From Aliirhizobium wenxiniae (GTDB lineage: Bacteria > Pseudomonadota > Alphaproteobacteria > Rhizobiales > Rhizobiaceae): a stretch of 64,000 bases of DNA. Each line of letters begins with the position of its first letter. Within the stretch, counting starts at the first letter, position 1. Where the stretch lies: assembly GCF_019511445.1 (NCBI RefSeq), contig NZ_JAEUAN010000006.1:1-64000 (forward strand). Direction: 5' to 3'. Shown here in pieces: positions 28,891 to 36,970 of the stretch. The notes beneath the pieces were generated by a model that had not been told where the DNA came from, did not search any database, and worked only from the letters and a program-made list of their open reading frames with translations. Made by a program: the position numbers and the translations under genes.

Positions 28891-31506
28891 GTGGTATGTC
28901 TTGTCGATGAGCGGCAATTGGACGGAGACACACCGGTCATGGCGGTAAAAAAAACGAGCCTGTCAAAGCAGGCCGATCCAGTTTCTGGCTTGCGCGAACG
29001 CGCACTTGGAAACCCGTATTTCGCGGATAGCGGATACGGCAGAAAAACCTATATCCGGCTTAAGCGGATCGCCCATTCCCTTCTTTCGGGGACGGCGCTG
29101 GTCGCCTTGCCGACTGCTGCCTTTGCGCAGGAAGAAACGGCAGCACAGCTATTCTCCTCCGCTCAGGTCATCGTCTCTTCCGTCGTTCTGGGCGCGCTGG
29201 GCGCTGCCCTTCTTTCCACCGTCTGGCTGGTACGTCAGCGCGGCAATATGGAAGTCGAGACAGAAGAAATGCGTGGTGCGCTTTCGGAAGCGCATCAACG
29301 GATTTCGAAATATGAGGCATTGATCGCCGACAAGAACCGGCGGATCGTCGTGTGGGAAAGCGGCTCGTCAAAGGCCGAATTCCTCGGTCACCTGCCCGTC
29401 GAGACCGGCGCGCCACAGGCAGACCGCGAATTCCTCGCCTTCGGCCGCTGGCTTCGTCCCGGTTCGGCTGCAGAACTCGAAAAGGCGATCGACGAACTCC
29501 GGAGCCATGCGCGCAGTTTCGACATGGTGATCGAGACCGCCAGAGACGAAGTTCTTGAAGTTCAAGGCCGGGTTTCAGGCGGCAAGGCTTTTGTGCGTTT
29601 CCTCGCACTCAACAATCTCAGGGCAGAGCTTGCCGAACTGAAGATCGAGCGTGACCGGTTGGGAAGCTCGATCTCGATGTTCGAATCGCTGCTGGATACA
29701 ATCGAACAGCCGGTCTGGCGCCGTGATAGTCAGGGCAAGCTTGCCTGGGTCAACCATGCCTATGGCGAGGCCGTCGACGCGGTAAGCTCCGCACGCGCGG
29801 TGGAAGAAGGCCGCGAACTGCTCGGCACCGTCAGCCGCGAGATGATCCGGGCCAAGGCCACCGTCACATCGCCTTTCCACGACCGGCTTTCGACCGTGGT
29901 TCACGGCAATCGCACCGTGCTGGATGTGGTCGATGTGGTGACGACCGACGGTTCGGCCGGCATGGCGATCGACGTGTCCGAGGCAGAGGCCGTGCGCGAG
30001 GAACTGAAGCGGACGCTGAAAAGCCATGCCGAAACGCTCGACCATCTGGCGACGCCGGTGGCGATCTTCGACAGCAAGCGCCGCCTGCAATTCTACAATC
30101 AGGCCTTCATGCAGCTCTGGGATCTGGACCTGCCGTTCCTGGAATCGAAGCCGGACAATAGCGAACTACTGGACAAGCTGCGCACCAACGGCAAACTGCC
30201 GGAACAGCTGAACTGGCGGAACTGGAAGGACACGGCGCTTGCCGTCTACCAGTCGCTCGATACCAAGACCGATACCTGGCATCTGCCGAACGGCCAGACG
30301 CTGCGCGTCATCGCCACAGCCCACCCGCAAGGCGGCGCAACCTGGGTCTTCGAAAACCTCACCGAACAGGTGGATCTCGAAGCCCGTTACAATACGCTGG
30401 TCCAGGTCCAGGGCGAAACCATCGACCATCTGACCGAAGGTGTTGCGGTGTTCGGTCCCGATGGCCGCATCCGACTGTCCAACCCGGCCTTCCGGGCGCT
30501 CTGGGGCATTACCGCCGAGCAGGCGGAACCCGGCACCCATATCAAGACGATCGAAGCTGCATGCGCTTCTTCCTATGCCGAGCCTGATGGCTGGCGCAGG
30601 TTTGCCCAGGCGCTTACCGCTTTCGATGACGAGAGACCGACGCTCGACGGCACATTCGAGCTCTATTCCGGCCTGATCCTCGACTATGCGGTCACGCCGC
30701 TGCCGAACGCGCAGACGATGCTGACCTTTGTCGACAAGACGGCCAGCGTGCAGGCGGAAAAGGCGCTGAAGGAAAAGAACGAGGCGCTGCGCAAGGCCGA
30801 CGAGCTGAAGAACGATTTCGTCCAGCACGTTTCCTACGAGCTGCGTTCGCCGCTGACCAATATCATCGGCTTTACCGATCTCTTAAAGACGCCCGGTATC
30901 GGCACGCTGAACGACCGGCAGGCCGAATATATCGATCATATCTCGACTTCGTCTTCGGTTCTGCTGACCATCGTCAACGACATTCTCGATCTCGCGACCG
31001 TCGATGCCGGGATCATGGAGCTGAACTATTCCGAGCTGGCGATCGAGGACCTGCTGGACGACGTGGCGATGCAGATCGCCGACCGGCTGCAGGAAAACAA
31101 CATGACGCTGGAAATCGTAGCACCCGCCGGCATGGGCACGATCGTGGCCGACCAGCAGCGGCTGAAGCAGATCCTGATCAAGCTTCTGACAAATGCGACG
31201 AACTTTTCGCCGGAGAATTCGACGATCACGCTGAATTGCTGGCGCGATGCGGCAAACGTGTTCTTCTCGGTGCGAGACCGCGGCCCCGGCATTCCTCCGG
31301 ACATGCTCAAAACCGTGTTCGACCGCTTCAAGGCACAGGCCAAGGATGGCAAGCGTAGCGGTGCGGGCCTCGGCCTTTCGATTGTCGAAAGCTTTGTCCA
31401 CCTGCATAATGGCGACGTTGTGATCGACAGCCGGGCCGGTGAAGGCACCACGGTTACCTGCCGCATTCCGGCCAATGCCTCATTCCACTCGGTCGCGGCC
31501 GAATGA
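28891..31506 (+). CDS. divL: DivL-type cell-cycle sensor kinase with Tyr in place of the H-box His
   Basis: Hybrid-looking PAS kinase. N-terminal signal/membrane segments (about residues 60-110), coiled region, PAS-like domains around 270-590, then a dimerisation/H-box HVSYELRSPLTNIIGF in which the phospho-acceptor position is Tyr649 (TAC at 30835-30837) instead of His. The ATPase domain is otherwise complete: KLLTNATNF, DRGPGIP, GAGLGLSIVES. This Tyr-for-His change is the mark of Caulobacter DivL, which binds DivK and steers CckA and CtrA. The start is doubtful: GTG 28891 or ATG 28939. The stop overlaps the next gene by four bases (ATGA). Confidence 0.85.
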   Translation: MVCLVDERQLDGDTPVMAVKKTSLSKQADPVSGLRERALGNPYFADSGYGRKTYIRLKRIAHSLLSGTALVALPTAAFAQEETAAQLFSSAQVIVSSVVLGALGAALLSTVWLVRQRGNMEVETEEMRGALSEAHQRISKYEALIADKNRRIVVWESGSSKAEFLGHLPVETGAPQADREFLAFGRWLRPGSAAELEKAIDELRSHARSFDMVIETARDEVLEVQGRVSGGKAFVRFLALNNLRAELAELKIERDRLGSSISMFESLLDTIEQPVWRRDSQGKLAWVNHAYGEAVDAVSSARAVEEGRELLGTVSREMIRAKATVTSPFHDRLSTVVHGNRTVLDVVDVVTTDGSAGMAIDVSEAEAVREELKRTLKSHAETLDHLATPVAIFDSKRRLQFYNQAFMQLWDLDLPFLESKPDNSELLDKLRTNGKLPEQLNWRNWKDTALAVYQSLDTKTDTWHLPNGQTLRVIATAHPQGGATWVFENLTEQVDLEARYNTLVQVQGETIDHLTEGVAVFGPDGRIRLSNPAFRALWGITAEQAEPGTHIKTIEAACASSYAEPDGWRRFAQALTAFDDERPTLDGTFELYSGLILDYAVTPLPNAQTMLTFVDKTASVQAEKALKEKNEALRKADELKNDFVQHVSYELRSPLTNIIGFTDLLKTPGIGTLNDRQAEYIDHISTSSSVLLTIVNDILDLATVDAGIMELNYSELAIEDLLDDVAMQIADRLQENNMTLEIVAPAGMGTIVADQQRLKQILIKLLTNATNFSPENSTITLNCWRDAANVFFSVRDRGPGIPPDMLKTVFDRFKAQAKDGKRSGAGLGLSIVESFVHLHNGDVVIDSRAGEGTTVTCRIPANASFHSVAAE

Positions 31507-33017
31507 GTGACGGCCAGTCGCTGACGCTGATCCTTGCCGGTGAGCGGGACACGATAGAGTTCGGCGAGGATCTGGCGCTGGCGCTGAAACCGGGGGATTG
31601 CGTGGCGCTTTCGGGCGATCTCGGCGCCGGTAAATCGACTTTTGCCCGGGCGCTGATCCGTGCGGTGGCCGATGACACCGATCTGGAGGTGCCGAGCCCA
31701 ACCTTTACGCTCGTGCAGTCCTATGACGAGCTACGCATTCCGGTCGCGCATTTCGATCTCTATCGGCTGGGAGATTCTTCCGAGCTGGACGAACTCGGTT
31801 TCGACGAAGCGCTGTCATCCGGCATCTGCCTTGTCGAATGGCCGGAAATGGCCGGCGATCTTCTGCCCGCCGACCGGATCGTGATGAAGTTGGAGCATGA
31901 GGGCGCGGGACGCCGGGTGACGATCACCGCACCGCCCCCTGCCCTTTCGCGCATCCACCGCGTGCTGGCGATCCGCGAATTTCTCAAATTACACGGCTAT
32001 GCCGGTGCGACCCGGCGGTTCCTGACCGGCGACGCCTCGATGCGGGCTTATGAAAGTGTGGAGACCGCGACTGGCGAAATCCTTGTCCTGATGGACTGGC
32101 CGAAGCGGCCGGAAGGTCCGCCGGTGCTTGATGGCAAGCCCTATCCCAAGGTCGCCCATATTGCCGAGGATGCCTATCCTTTCGTGGCGATCTCGCAATA
32201 TCTGCGCGGCATCGGCCTGACGGCGCCGGAAGTGCTGCATGTCGATTACGACCAGGGCATATTGCTCATCGAAGATCTCGGCCAGGAAGGCGTGCTGGAT
32301 GAAGACGGCAGGCCGATCGCGGATCGTTATCGCGAAAGCGTCGTCTGTCTCGCATATCTGCACAGCCACGCGATGCAGCAGGATCTGCCGATCGAAGGCG
32401 GCCCCACCCATCACGTGCCGGATTTCGATCCGACCGCGATGAAGATGGAGGCCCGGCTGCTTCTCGACTGGTATCTGCCGTGGAAGCGCGGTGAACAGCC
32501 GAGCGAGGAAGAGCGGCAGGATTATCTTGCGATCTGGGACGGGTTGATCGGCGAGCTGGCAAGCGCCGAAAAGAACCTGCTGCTGCGGGATTTCCATTCG
32601 CCCAATATCATCTGGCAACCGGAGCAGGCCGGTGTGCGCCGCGTCGGGCTGATCGATTTTCAGGATGCGATGATCGGGCCGACGGCTTACGATCTTGCCT
32701 CGATCGTGCAGGACGCGCGCGTCGATATTCCCAAGGCGCTCGCCGACCAGATGATGATCGACTACCTGACGCTGCGCCGCTCGCTGGGTGATTTCGATGA
32801 AGCATCTTTCCTAAAATCCTGGGCGATCATGGCGGCGCAGCGCAACTGCAAGCTTGGCGGTCTGTGGGTGCGATTGAAAGAACGCGACGGCAAGCCGCAA
32901 TATATTCAGCACATGCCGCGCACATTGCGTCATCTTTCCACGGCGCTTGCCCATGAGACGCTCGCCCCCTTGCGCGATTGGTGCGCACGGGCTGGAATAG
33001 ACTTTTCCGAATCATAA
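31503..33017 (+). CDS. tsaE: TsaE-aminoglycoside-phosphotransferase fusion (TsaE-AmgK)
   Basis: Two enzymes in one 504-residue chain. Residues 1 to ~150 are TsaE, the ATPase of the t6A37 tRNA-modification complex: Walker A GDLGAGKS (38-45), then SPTFTLVQSYD, HFDLYRL and VEWPEM. Residues ~155-504 are an aminoglycoside-phosphotransferase-like kinase with LRDFHSPN (catalytic Asp) and LIDFQDAMIGP. With murU next, the kinase half is most likely AmgK, which phosphorylates N-acetylmuramate and GlcNAc at the anomeric carbon. Such fusions are annotated in Rhizobiales. It overlaps divL by four bases. Confidence 0.9.
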   Translation: MSDGQSLTLILAGERDTIEFGEDLALALKPGDCVALSGDLGAGKSTFARALIRAVADDTDLEVPSPTFTLVQSYDELRIPVAHFDLYRLGDSSELDELGFDEALSSGICLVEWPEMAGDLLPADRIVMKLEHEGAGRRVTITAPPPALSRIHRVLAIREFLKLHGYAGATRRFLTGDASMRAYESVETATGEILVLMDWPKRPEGPPVLDGKPYPKVAHIAEDAYPFVAISQYLRGIGLTAPEVLHVDYDQGILLIEDLGQEGVLDEDGRPIADRYRESVVCLAYLHSHAMQQDLPIEGGPTHHVPDFDPTAMKMEARLLLDWYLPWKRGEQPSEEERQDYLAIWDGLIGELASAEKNLLLRDFHSPNIIWQPEQAGVRRVGLIDFQDAMIGPTAYDLASIVQDARVDIPKALADQMMIDYLTLRRSLGDFDEASFLKSWAIMAAQRNCKLGGLWVRLKERDGKPQYIQHMPRTLRHLSTALAHETLAPLRDWCARAGIDFSES

Positions 33018-33028
33018 ATACGGCTTCG

Positions 33029-33769
33029 ATGATGACTTTGGTTCCACTCACGCAGGCCGTCGTGCTTGCCGCCGGGCTTGGCACGCGCCTGAGGCCGATC
33101 ACCGATACGATGCCGAAACCGCTGGTGCCGGTCGCGGGAAAACCGATGATCGATTACGGGCTCGATGCGCTGGCGGATGCGGGTGTTTTGCGCGCCGTCG
33201 TTAACGTGCATCATTTCGCTGACCGGATGGAGGCGCATCTTGCCGCCTATCCGCGGCTCGACATCATCATTTCCGACGAGCGCACCCAGCTGATGAATTC
33301 CGGCGGCGGGTTGAAGAAGGGGCTCTCGCTGCTTCCTCCCGGCATCACCTATGTGATGAATGCCGATCTTTTCTGGATCGGCGAGAAAAGAGGCTCGCCC
33401 ACCAACCTGCAGAAATTAGCCGGATTCTTCGATCCCGAGCGGATGGACATGGCGCTGCTCTGCGTGCCGCTGGAACGCACGACCGGCCATAACGGCAAGA
33501 AGGACTTTCAGCTCGATCAGGACGGACGGCTGAGCCGGTATGTCGATGGCGACAACCCAGTGGTCTATGCCGGCGCGATCGTGCTGCATTCCTCGCTGCT
33601 TGAGGACGCCCCGGACGATGCTTTCAATCTGAATATCTACTTTGACAGGGCGATTGCTCAGGGCCGGCTTTTCGGTCTCGTCATGGATGGCGAATGGATT
33701 ACGGTGGGAACGCCGCAAGCGCTTCCAGAGGCCGAAGCTGTGATTGCCCGCCATTCCGAAGAGGTATGA
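33029..33769 (+). CDS. murU: Sugar-1-phosphate nucleotidyltransferase, MurU-like
   Basis: Nucleotidyltransferase with AVVLAAGLGTRLRPITDTMPKPLVPV, the GxGTRxxP...KP signature, a NADLFW metal site and GEWITVGTPQAL at the end. Paired with AmgK it would turn MurNAc-1-phosphate into UDP-MurNAc, by-passing de novo synthesis and MurA (fosfomycin target). Start at ATG 33029 (ATG 33032 follows at once); a longer frame would overlap the tsaE-amgK end. 246 residues. Only three bases from addB. Confidence 0.85.
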   Translation: MMTLVPLTQAVVLAAGLGTRLRPITDTMPKPLVPVAGKPMIDYGLDALADAGVLRAVVNVHHFADRMEAHLAAYPRLDIIISDERTQLMNSGGGLKKGLSLLPPGITYVMNADLFWIGEKRGSPTNLQKLAGFFDPERMDMALLCVPLERTTGHNGKKDFQLDQDGRLSRYVDGDNPVVYAGAIVLHSSLLEDAPDDAFNLNIYFDRAIAQGRLFGLVMDGEWITVGTPQALPEAEAVIARHSEEV

Positions 33770-33772
33770 TAC

Positions 33773-36700
33773 ATGTCGGCTGAACGGCGAATTTTCTCGA
33801 TCCCGTCTGGCGTACCCTTTCTGAAGACGCTGGCTGCCGCACTTTGCGACGGGCGGCTGAACAAGGATTTTCGCTACGATCCAGCCGATCCATTATCGCT
33901 AGCCGATGTGACGATCTTCGTGCCGACGCGGCGTTCGGCCCGTGTGCTACGCTCGGAATTCGTCGATCTGCTCGGCGGTCGCGCCGCCATCCTGCCGGTA
34001 ATCCGGCCACTTGGCGAAACGGACGACGACAGCGGCTTTTTCGATCTGGTTGCGCCGGAAGAAATGGACATGGCGCTGCCGATCGGCGGGACCTCCCGGC
34101 TGCTCGAACTTGGCCGGCTGATCCTTGCCTGGCGCAACCAGCTGCCGAAGATCGTGCTCGACGTGCATTCGGAATCGCCGCTTGTGGCGCCGGCAAGCCC
34201 GGCCGATGCGATCTGGCTTGCCCGGGCGCTTGCCGAATTGCTCGACGCGATCGAAACGGAAGAGCGCGACTGGGCTGATCTCGACAACCTGCAGACCGGC
34301 GAACATGCGCTCTGGTGGCAGCTGACCGCCGAGTTTCTGAAAATCGCCAGCGCCTTCTGGCCTCTCCGACTGGAGGAGCTGAAACGCTCCTCCCCTGCCA
34401 AACATCGTGCCGCGATCCTCAGAAGCGAGGCGCGGCGGATCGGTGAGCGGGACCACAAGGGGCCGGTGATCGTTGCCGGATCGACAGGTTCGGTGCCGGC
34501 GGCGGCAGAGTTGATCGCGGCGATTTCCCGCCTGCCGAATGGCACGGTGGTGCTTCCGGGCCTCGACACATCCATGCCGGATGACCAGTGGGCGACTGTC
34601 GAAGAGGAAACTTTTGACGGCAAGCCCGACCCCGCCAGCCGCAGCCATTCGCAATTCGGGCTTTCCAAGCTGTTGAAGAAGATCGGCGCCATGCGGGACG
34701 ATGTCGAGATCATCGGAGAAGTTCCGAGCGATCTGGCATTCCGGGCGGCCGCGATCTCGCAGGCGCTGGTGCCGGCCAAGGCGACCGACCGCTGGAGCGA
34801 GTGGCGCGACGATGCGGATATCGAAGCGCTTGGTGCAGCCTTTGCCGATGTCTGTCTGATCGAGGCAGCCAATGAGCGGGAAGAAGCGGTGGCGATTGCC
34901 ATCGCGCTTCGGCTGGCGCTGCAGAAACCCGGCCGCAATGGCAATGCGGCGCAGGCGGCGCTGATCACACCCGACCGTGCGCTGGGCAGGCGGGTGACGG
35001 CCGAGCTTGCCCGGTTCGGCATCCTTGCCGACGATTCGGCCGGTTCGGCGCTTTCCGGCACGCCGCAGGGAACGCTGACACAGCTGCTTCTGGAGGCGGC
35101 ACTTCGACCGGGCGATCCGGTGGCCATCGTCGGGCTGATGAAACATCCGCTGATGCGGCTTGGCCTGCCCACCGCCGAACTCAAGACCGCAATCGATGCG
35201 CTGGAAGTTCTCGCACTGCGTGGTGGTGTCGGCGAGATGGATATTTCGACGCTCGAACCGCTGCTCGAAACCCAGCTGACGGCACATGCCGAGAACCGGC
35301 ACACGCCGCATTGGATCGATTCGTTGCCGGAAGATGCGATCGAGATGGCGCGGGATGTTGCACGGCGGATCACGCAGGCGGTCGAACCTCTGGTCAGCTC
35401 TTTCGTTCACCGGCGCGCTGACGGTCGCGGGCTGACGGCAAAGCTGCCGCTTTCCGAATGGGCGAGCCGCACCGGCAAGGCGCTGGAGGCGATTGCGATC
35501 GACGAGCGTGGCGATCTTGCGGCGCTCTGGTCCGGCGAGGCGGGCGAGCAGCTTTCCGGCCTGCTTGCCGAGGTTATGGAGACCGATGGGCAGATCGATG
35601 CCGATGGTCCGCAATGGATCGACATCGTCATGGCGCTGACAACGGGCGGGGCAGTGAAACCCCGTTCGCTTGCGCATCCGCGGGTGTTCATCTTCGGTAC
35701 GCTGGAAGCACGATTGCAGAGCGTCGACACGATGATCCTCGGCGGGTTGAATGAAGGATCGTGGCCGGGCCAGACGGTCAACAACCCGTTCCTGTCGCGC
35801 TCGATGAAAACAGATATGGGACTGGAACCGCCGGAACGGCGGATCGGCCAGCTGGCGCATGATTTCGAAATGGCCTGCGGCACGCGCAAGCTGATCTTTT
35901 CACGCTCGCTGCGCCAGGGCGCGACGCCGACGGTTGCTTCCCGCTGGCTGCAGCGATTGCTGGCGCTGGGCGGCAAGGCTTTTGCCGACGGGTTGAAAGC
36001 GCGCGGCGAAGATTTTCGCCACTGGGCCTCGTTGATCGACAGGGGCGAAGACCAGAAGCCGGCAAAGCGCCCTGCCCCGAGACCGCCGGCAGAATTGCAG
36101 CCGGTCAAATATTCCTTCAGCGAGGTCGGCCGGTTGCGGCGCGACCCCTATTCCGTTTACGCCCGCCGTATCCTGAAACTCGATCCGCTTTCGCCGTTCA
36201 ACGAAGACCCCGGTGCTTCGCAGCGCGGCACGCTCTATCACGCGATCATCGACCGCTACACGCGTGAGGGTCACAATCCCGGCAGCAATGTTTCACGTGA
36301 ATCCATGATGCGGATTACCGAAGAACTGTTCGACGCCGAGCAATTGCCGCCGCATATCGACCGCGTCTGGCGGCCACGCTTCATCGAAGTGGCGAAGGCA
36401 TTTCTCGACTGGGAAGAGAAACGCGCGCCGGATGTGCGCTCTACGGTGACGGAAGCCGGGGCCGGTTTCGAGGTCGAGACGGCCGGGATAAGAGTGACCG
36501 GTATTGCCGACCGGATCGATCTCATGCGCTCGGGAAATGCCGACATCATCGACTATAAGACCGGCTTGAGCCCCTCGGTCTCACAGGCTCGTGCGCTACT
36601 TGATCCGCAGCTTGCGCTGGAGGCTGCAGCGCTTCAGGCGGGCGCGTTCAAGGCGATGGGCGTTCAGCAGCCGGGGGATCTTCTTTATGTGCGGTTGCGG

Positions 36701-36970
36701 CCGGGAGACCGGTTCAGATCCGAGCGGGTGAACAATGAGGGCTCTTCCGCCACCGCCAAAAAGCAGCCGAAATCGGCAATCGACCTGGCGCAGGATTCGA
36801 TCGATCAGCTGACCAAGTTCGTGCTGAAATTGCGAAGCGGCGATGCCGGCTTTGCCTCGCGGCTGGTGCCGTTTGCGCAGGGCGATTTCGGTGGTGAATA
36901 TGATCACCTCGCCCGGGTCGCGGAATGGTCGACGGCGGATGATGACGGAGAGGGTGAAGCCGATGAGTGA
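33773..36970 (+). CDS. addB: Double-strand break repair protein AddB
   Basis: Nuclease-helicase-like subunit of AddAB, the RecBCD counterpart that resects DNA ends for RecA. Begins IFSIPSGVPFLKTLAAAL, where B. subtilis AddB would have a Walker A; no GxGKT is present. The C-terminal nuclease motif is IIDYKTG with downstream DPQLALEAAAL. No cysteine cluster for an iron-sulfur site is seen near the nuclease domain. 1065 residues. Its stop overlaps addA by eight bases. Confidence 0.94.
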   Translation: MSAERRIFSIPSGVPFLKTLAAALCDGRLNKDFRYDPADPLSLADVTIFVPTRRSARVLRSEFVDLLGGRAAILPVIRPLGETDDDSGFFDLVAPEEMDMALPIGGTSRLLELGRLILAWRNQLPKIVLDVHSESPLVAPASPADAIWLARALAELLDAIETEERDWADLDNLQTGEHALWWQLTAEFLKIASAFWPLRLEELKRSSPAKHRAAILRSEARRIGERDHKGPVIVAGSTGSVPAAAELIAAISRLPNGTVVLPGLDTSMPDDQWATVEEETFDGKPDPASRSHSQFGLSKLLKKIGAMRDDVEIIGEVPSDLAFRAAAISQALVPAKATDRWSEWRDDADIEALGAAFADVCLIEAANEREEAVAIAIALRLALQKPGRNGNAAQAALITPDRALGRRVTAELARFGILADDSAGSALSGTPQGTLTQLLLEAALRPGDPVAIVGLMKHPLMRLGLPTAELKTAIDALEVLALRGGVGEMDISTLEPLLETQLTAHAENRHTPHWIDSLPEDAIEMARDVARRITQAVEPLVSSFVHRRADGRGLTAKLPLSEWASRTGKALEAIAIDERGDLAALWSGEAGEQLSGLLAEVMETDGQIDADGPQWIDIVMALTTGGAVKPRSLAHPRVFIFGTLEARLQSVDTMILGGLNEGSWPGQTVNNPFLSRSMKTDMGLEPPERRIGQLAHDFEMACGTRKLIFSRSLRQGATPTVASRWLQRLLALGGKAFADGLKARGEDFRHWASLIDRGEDQKPAKRPAPRPPAELQPVKYSFSEVGRLRRDPYSVYARRILKLDPLSPFNEDPGASQRGTLYHAIIDRYTREGHNPGSNVSRESMMRITEELFDAEQLPPHIDRVWRPRFIEVAKAFLDWEEKRAPDVRSTVTEAGAGFEVETAGIRVTGIADRIDLMRSGNADIIDYKTGLSPSVSQARALLDPQLALEAAALQAGAFKAMGVQQPGDLLYVRLRPGDRFRSERVNNEGSSATAKKQPKSAIDLAQDSIDQLTKFVLKLRSGDAGFASRLVPFAQGDFGGEYDHLARVAEWSTADDDGEGEADE
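36289..36304. promoter_or_regulatory. parS-like ParB site
   Basis: TGTTTCACGTGAATCC matches the widespread parS consensus TGTTTCACGTGAAACA at 14 of 16 positions. Lies inside addB, about 26 kb from oriC. Identical to the site at 40923. Confidence 0.55.

Noticed and set aside
33947..35860. 637-codon and 499-codon minus-strand frames opposite addB
   Set aside because: Two overlapping antisense frames over one verified gene; no protein-family motifs.
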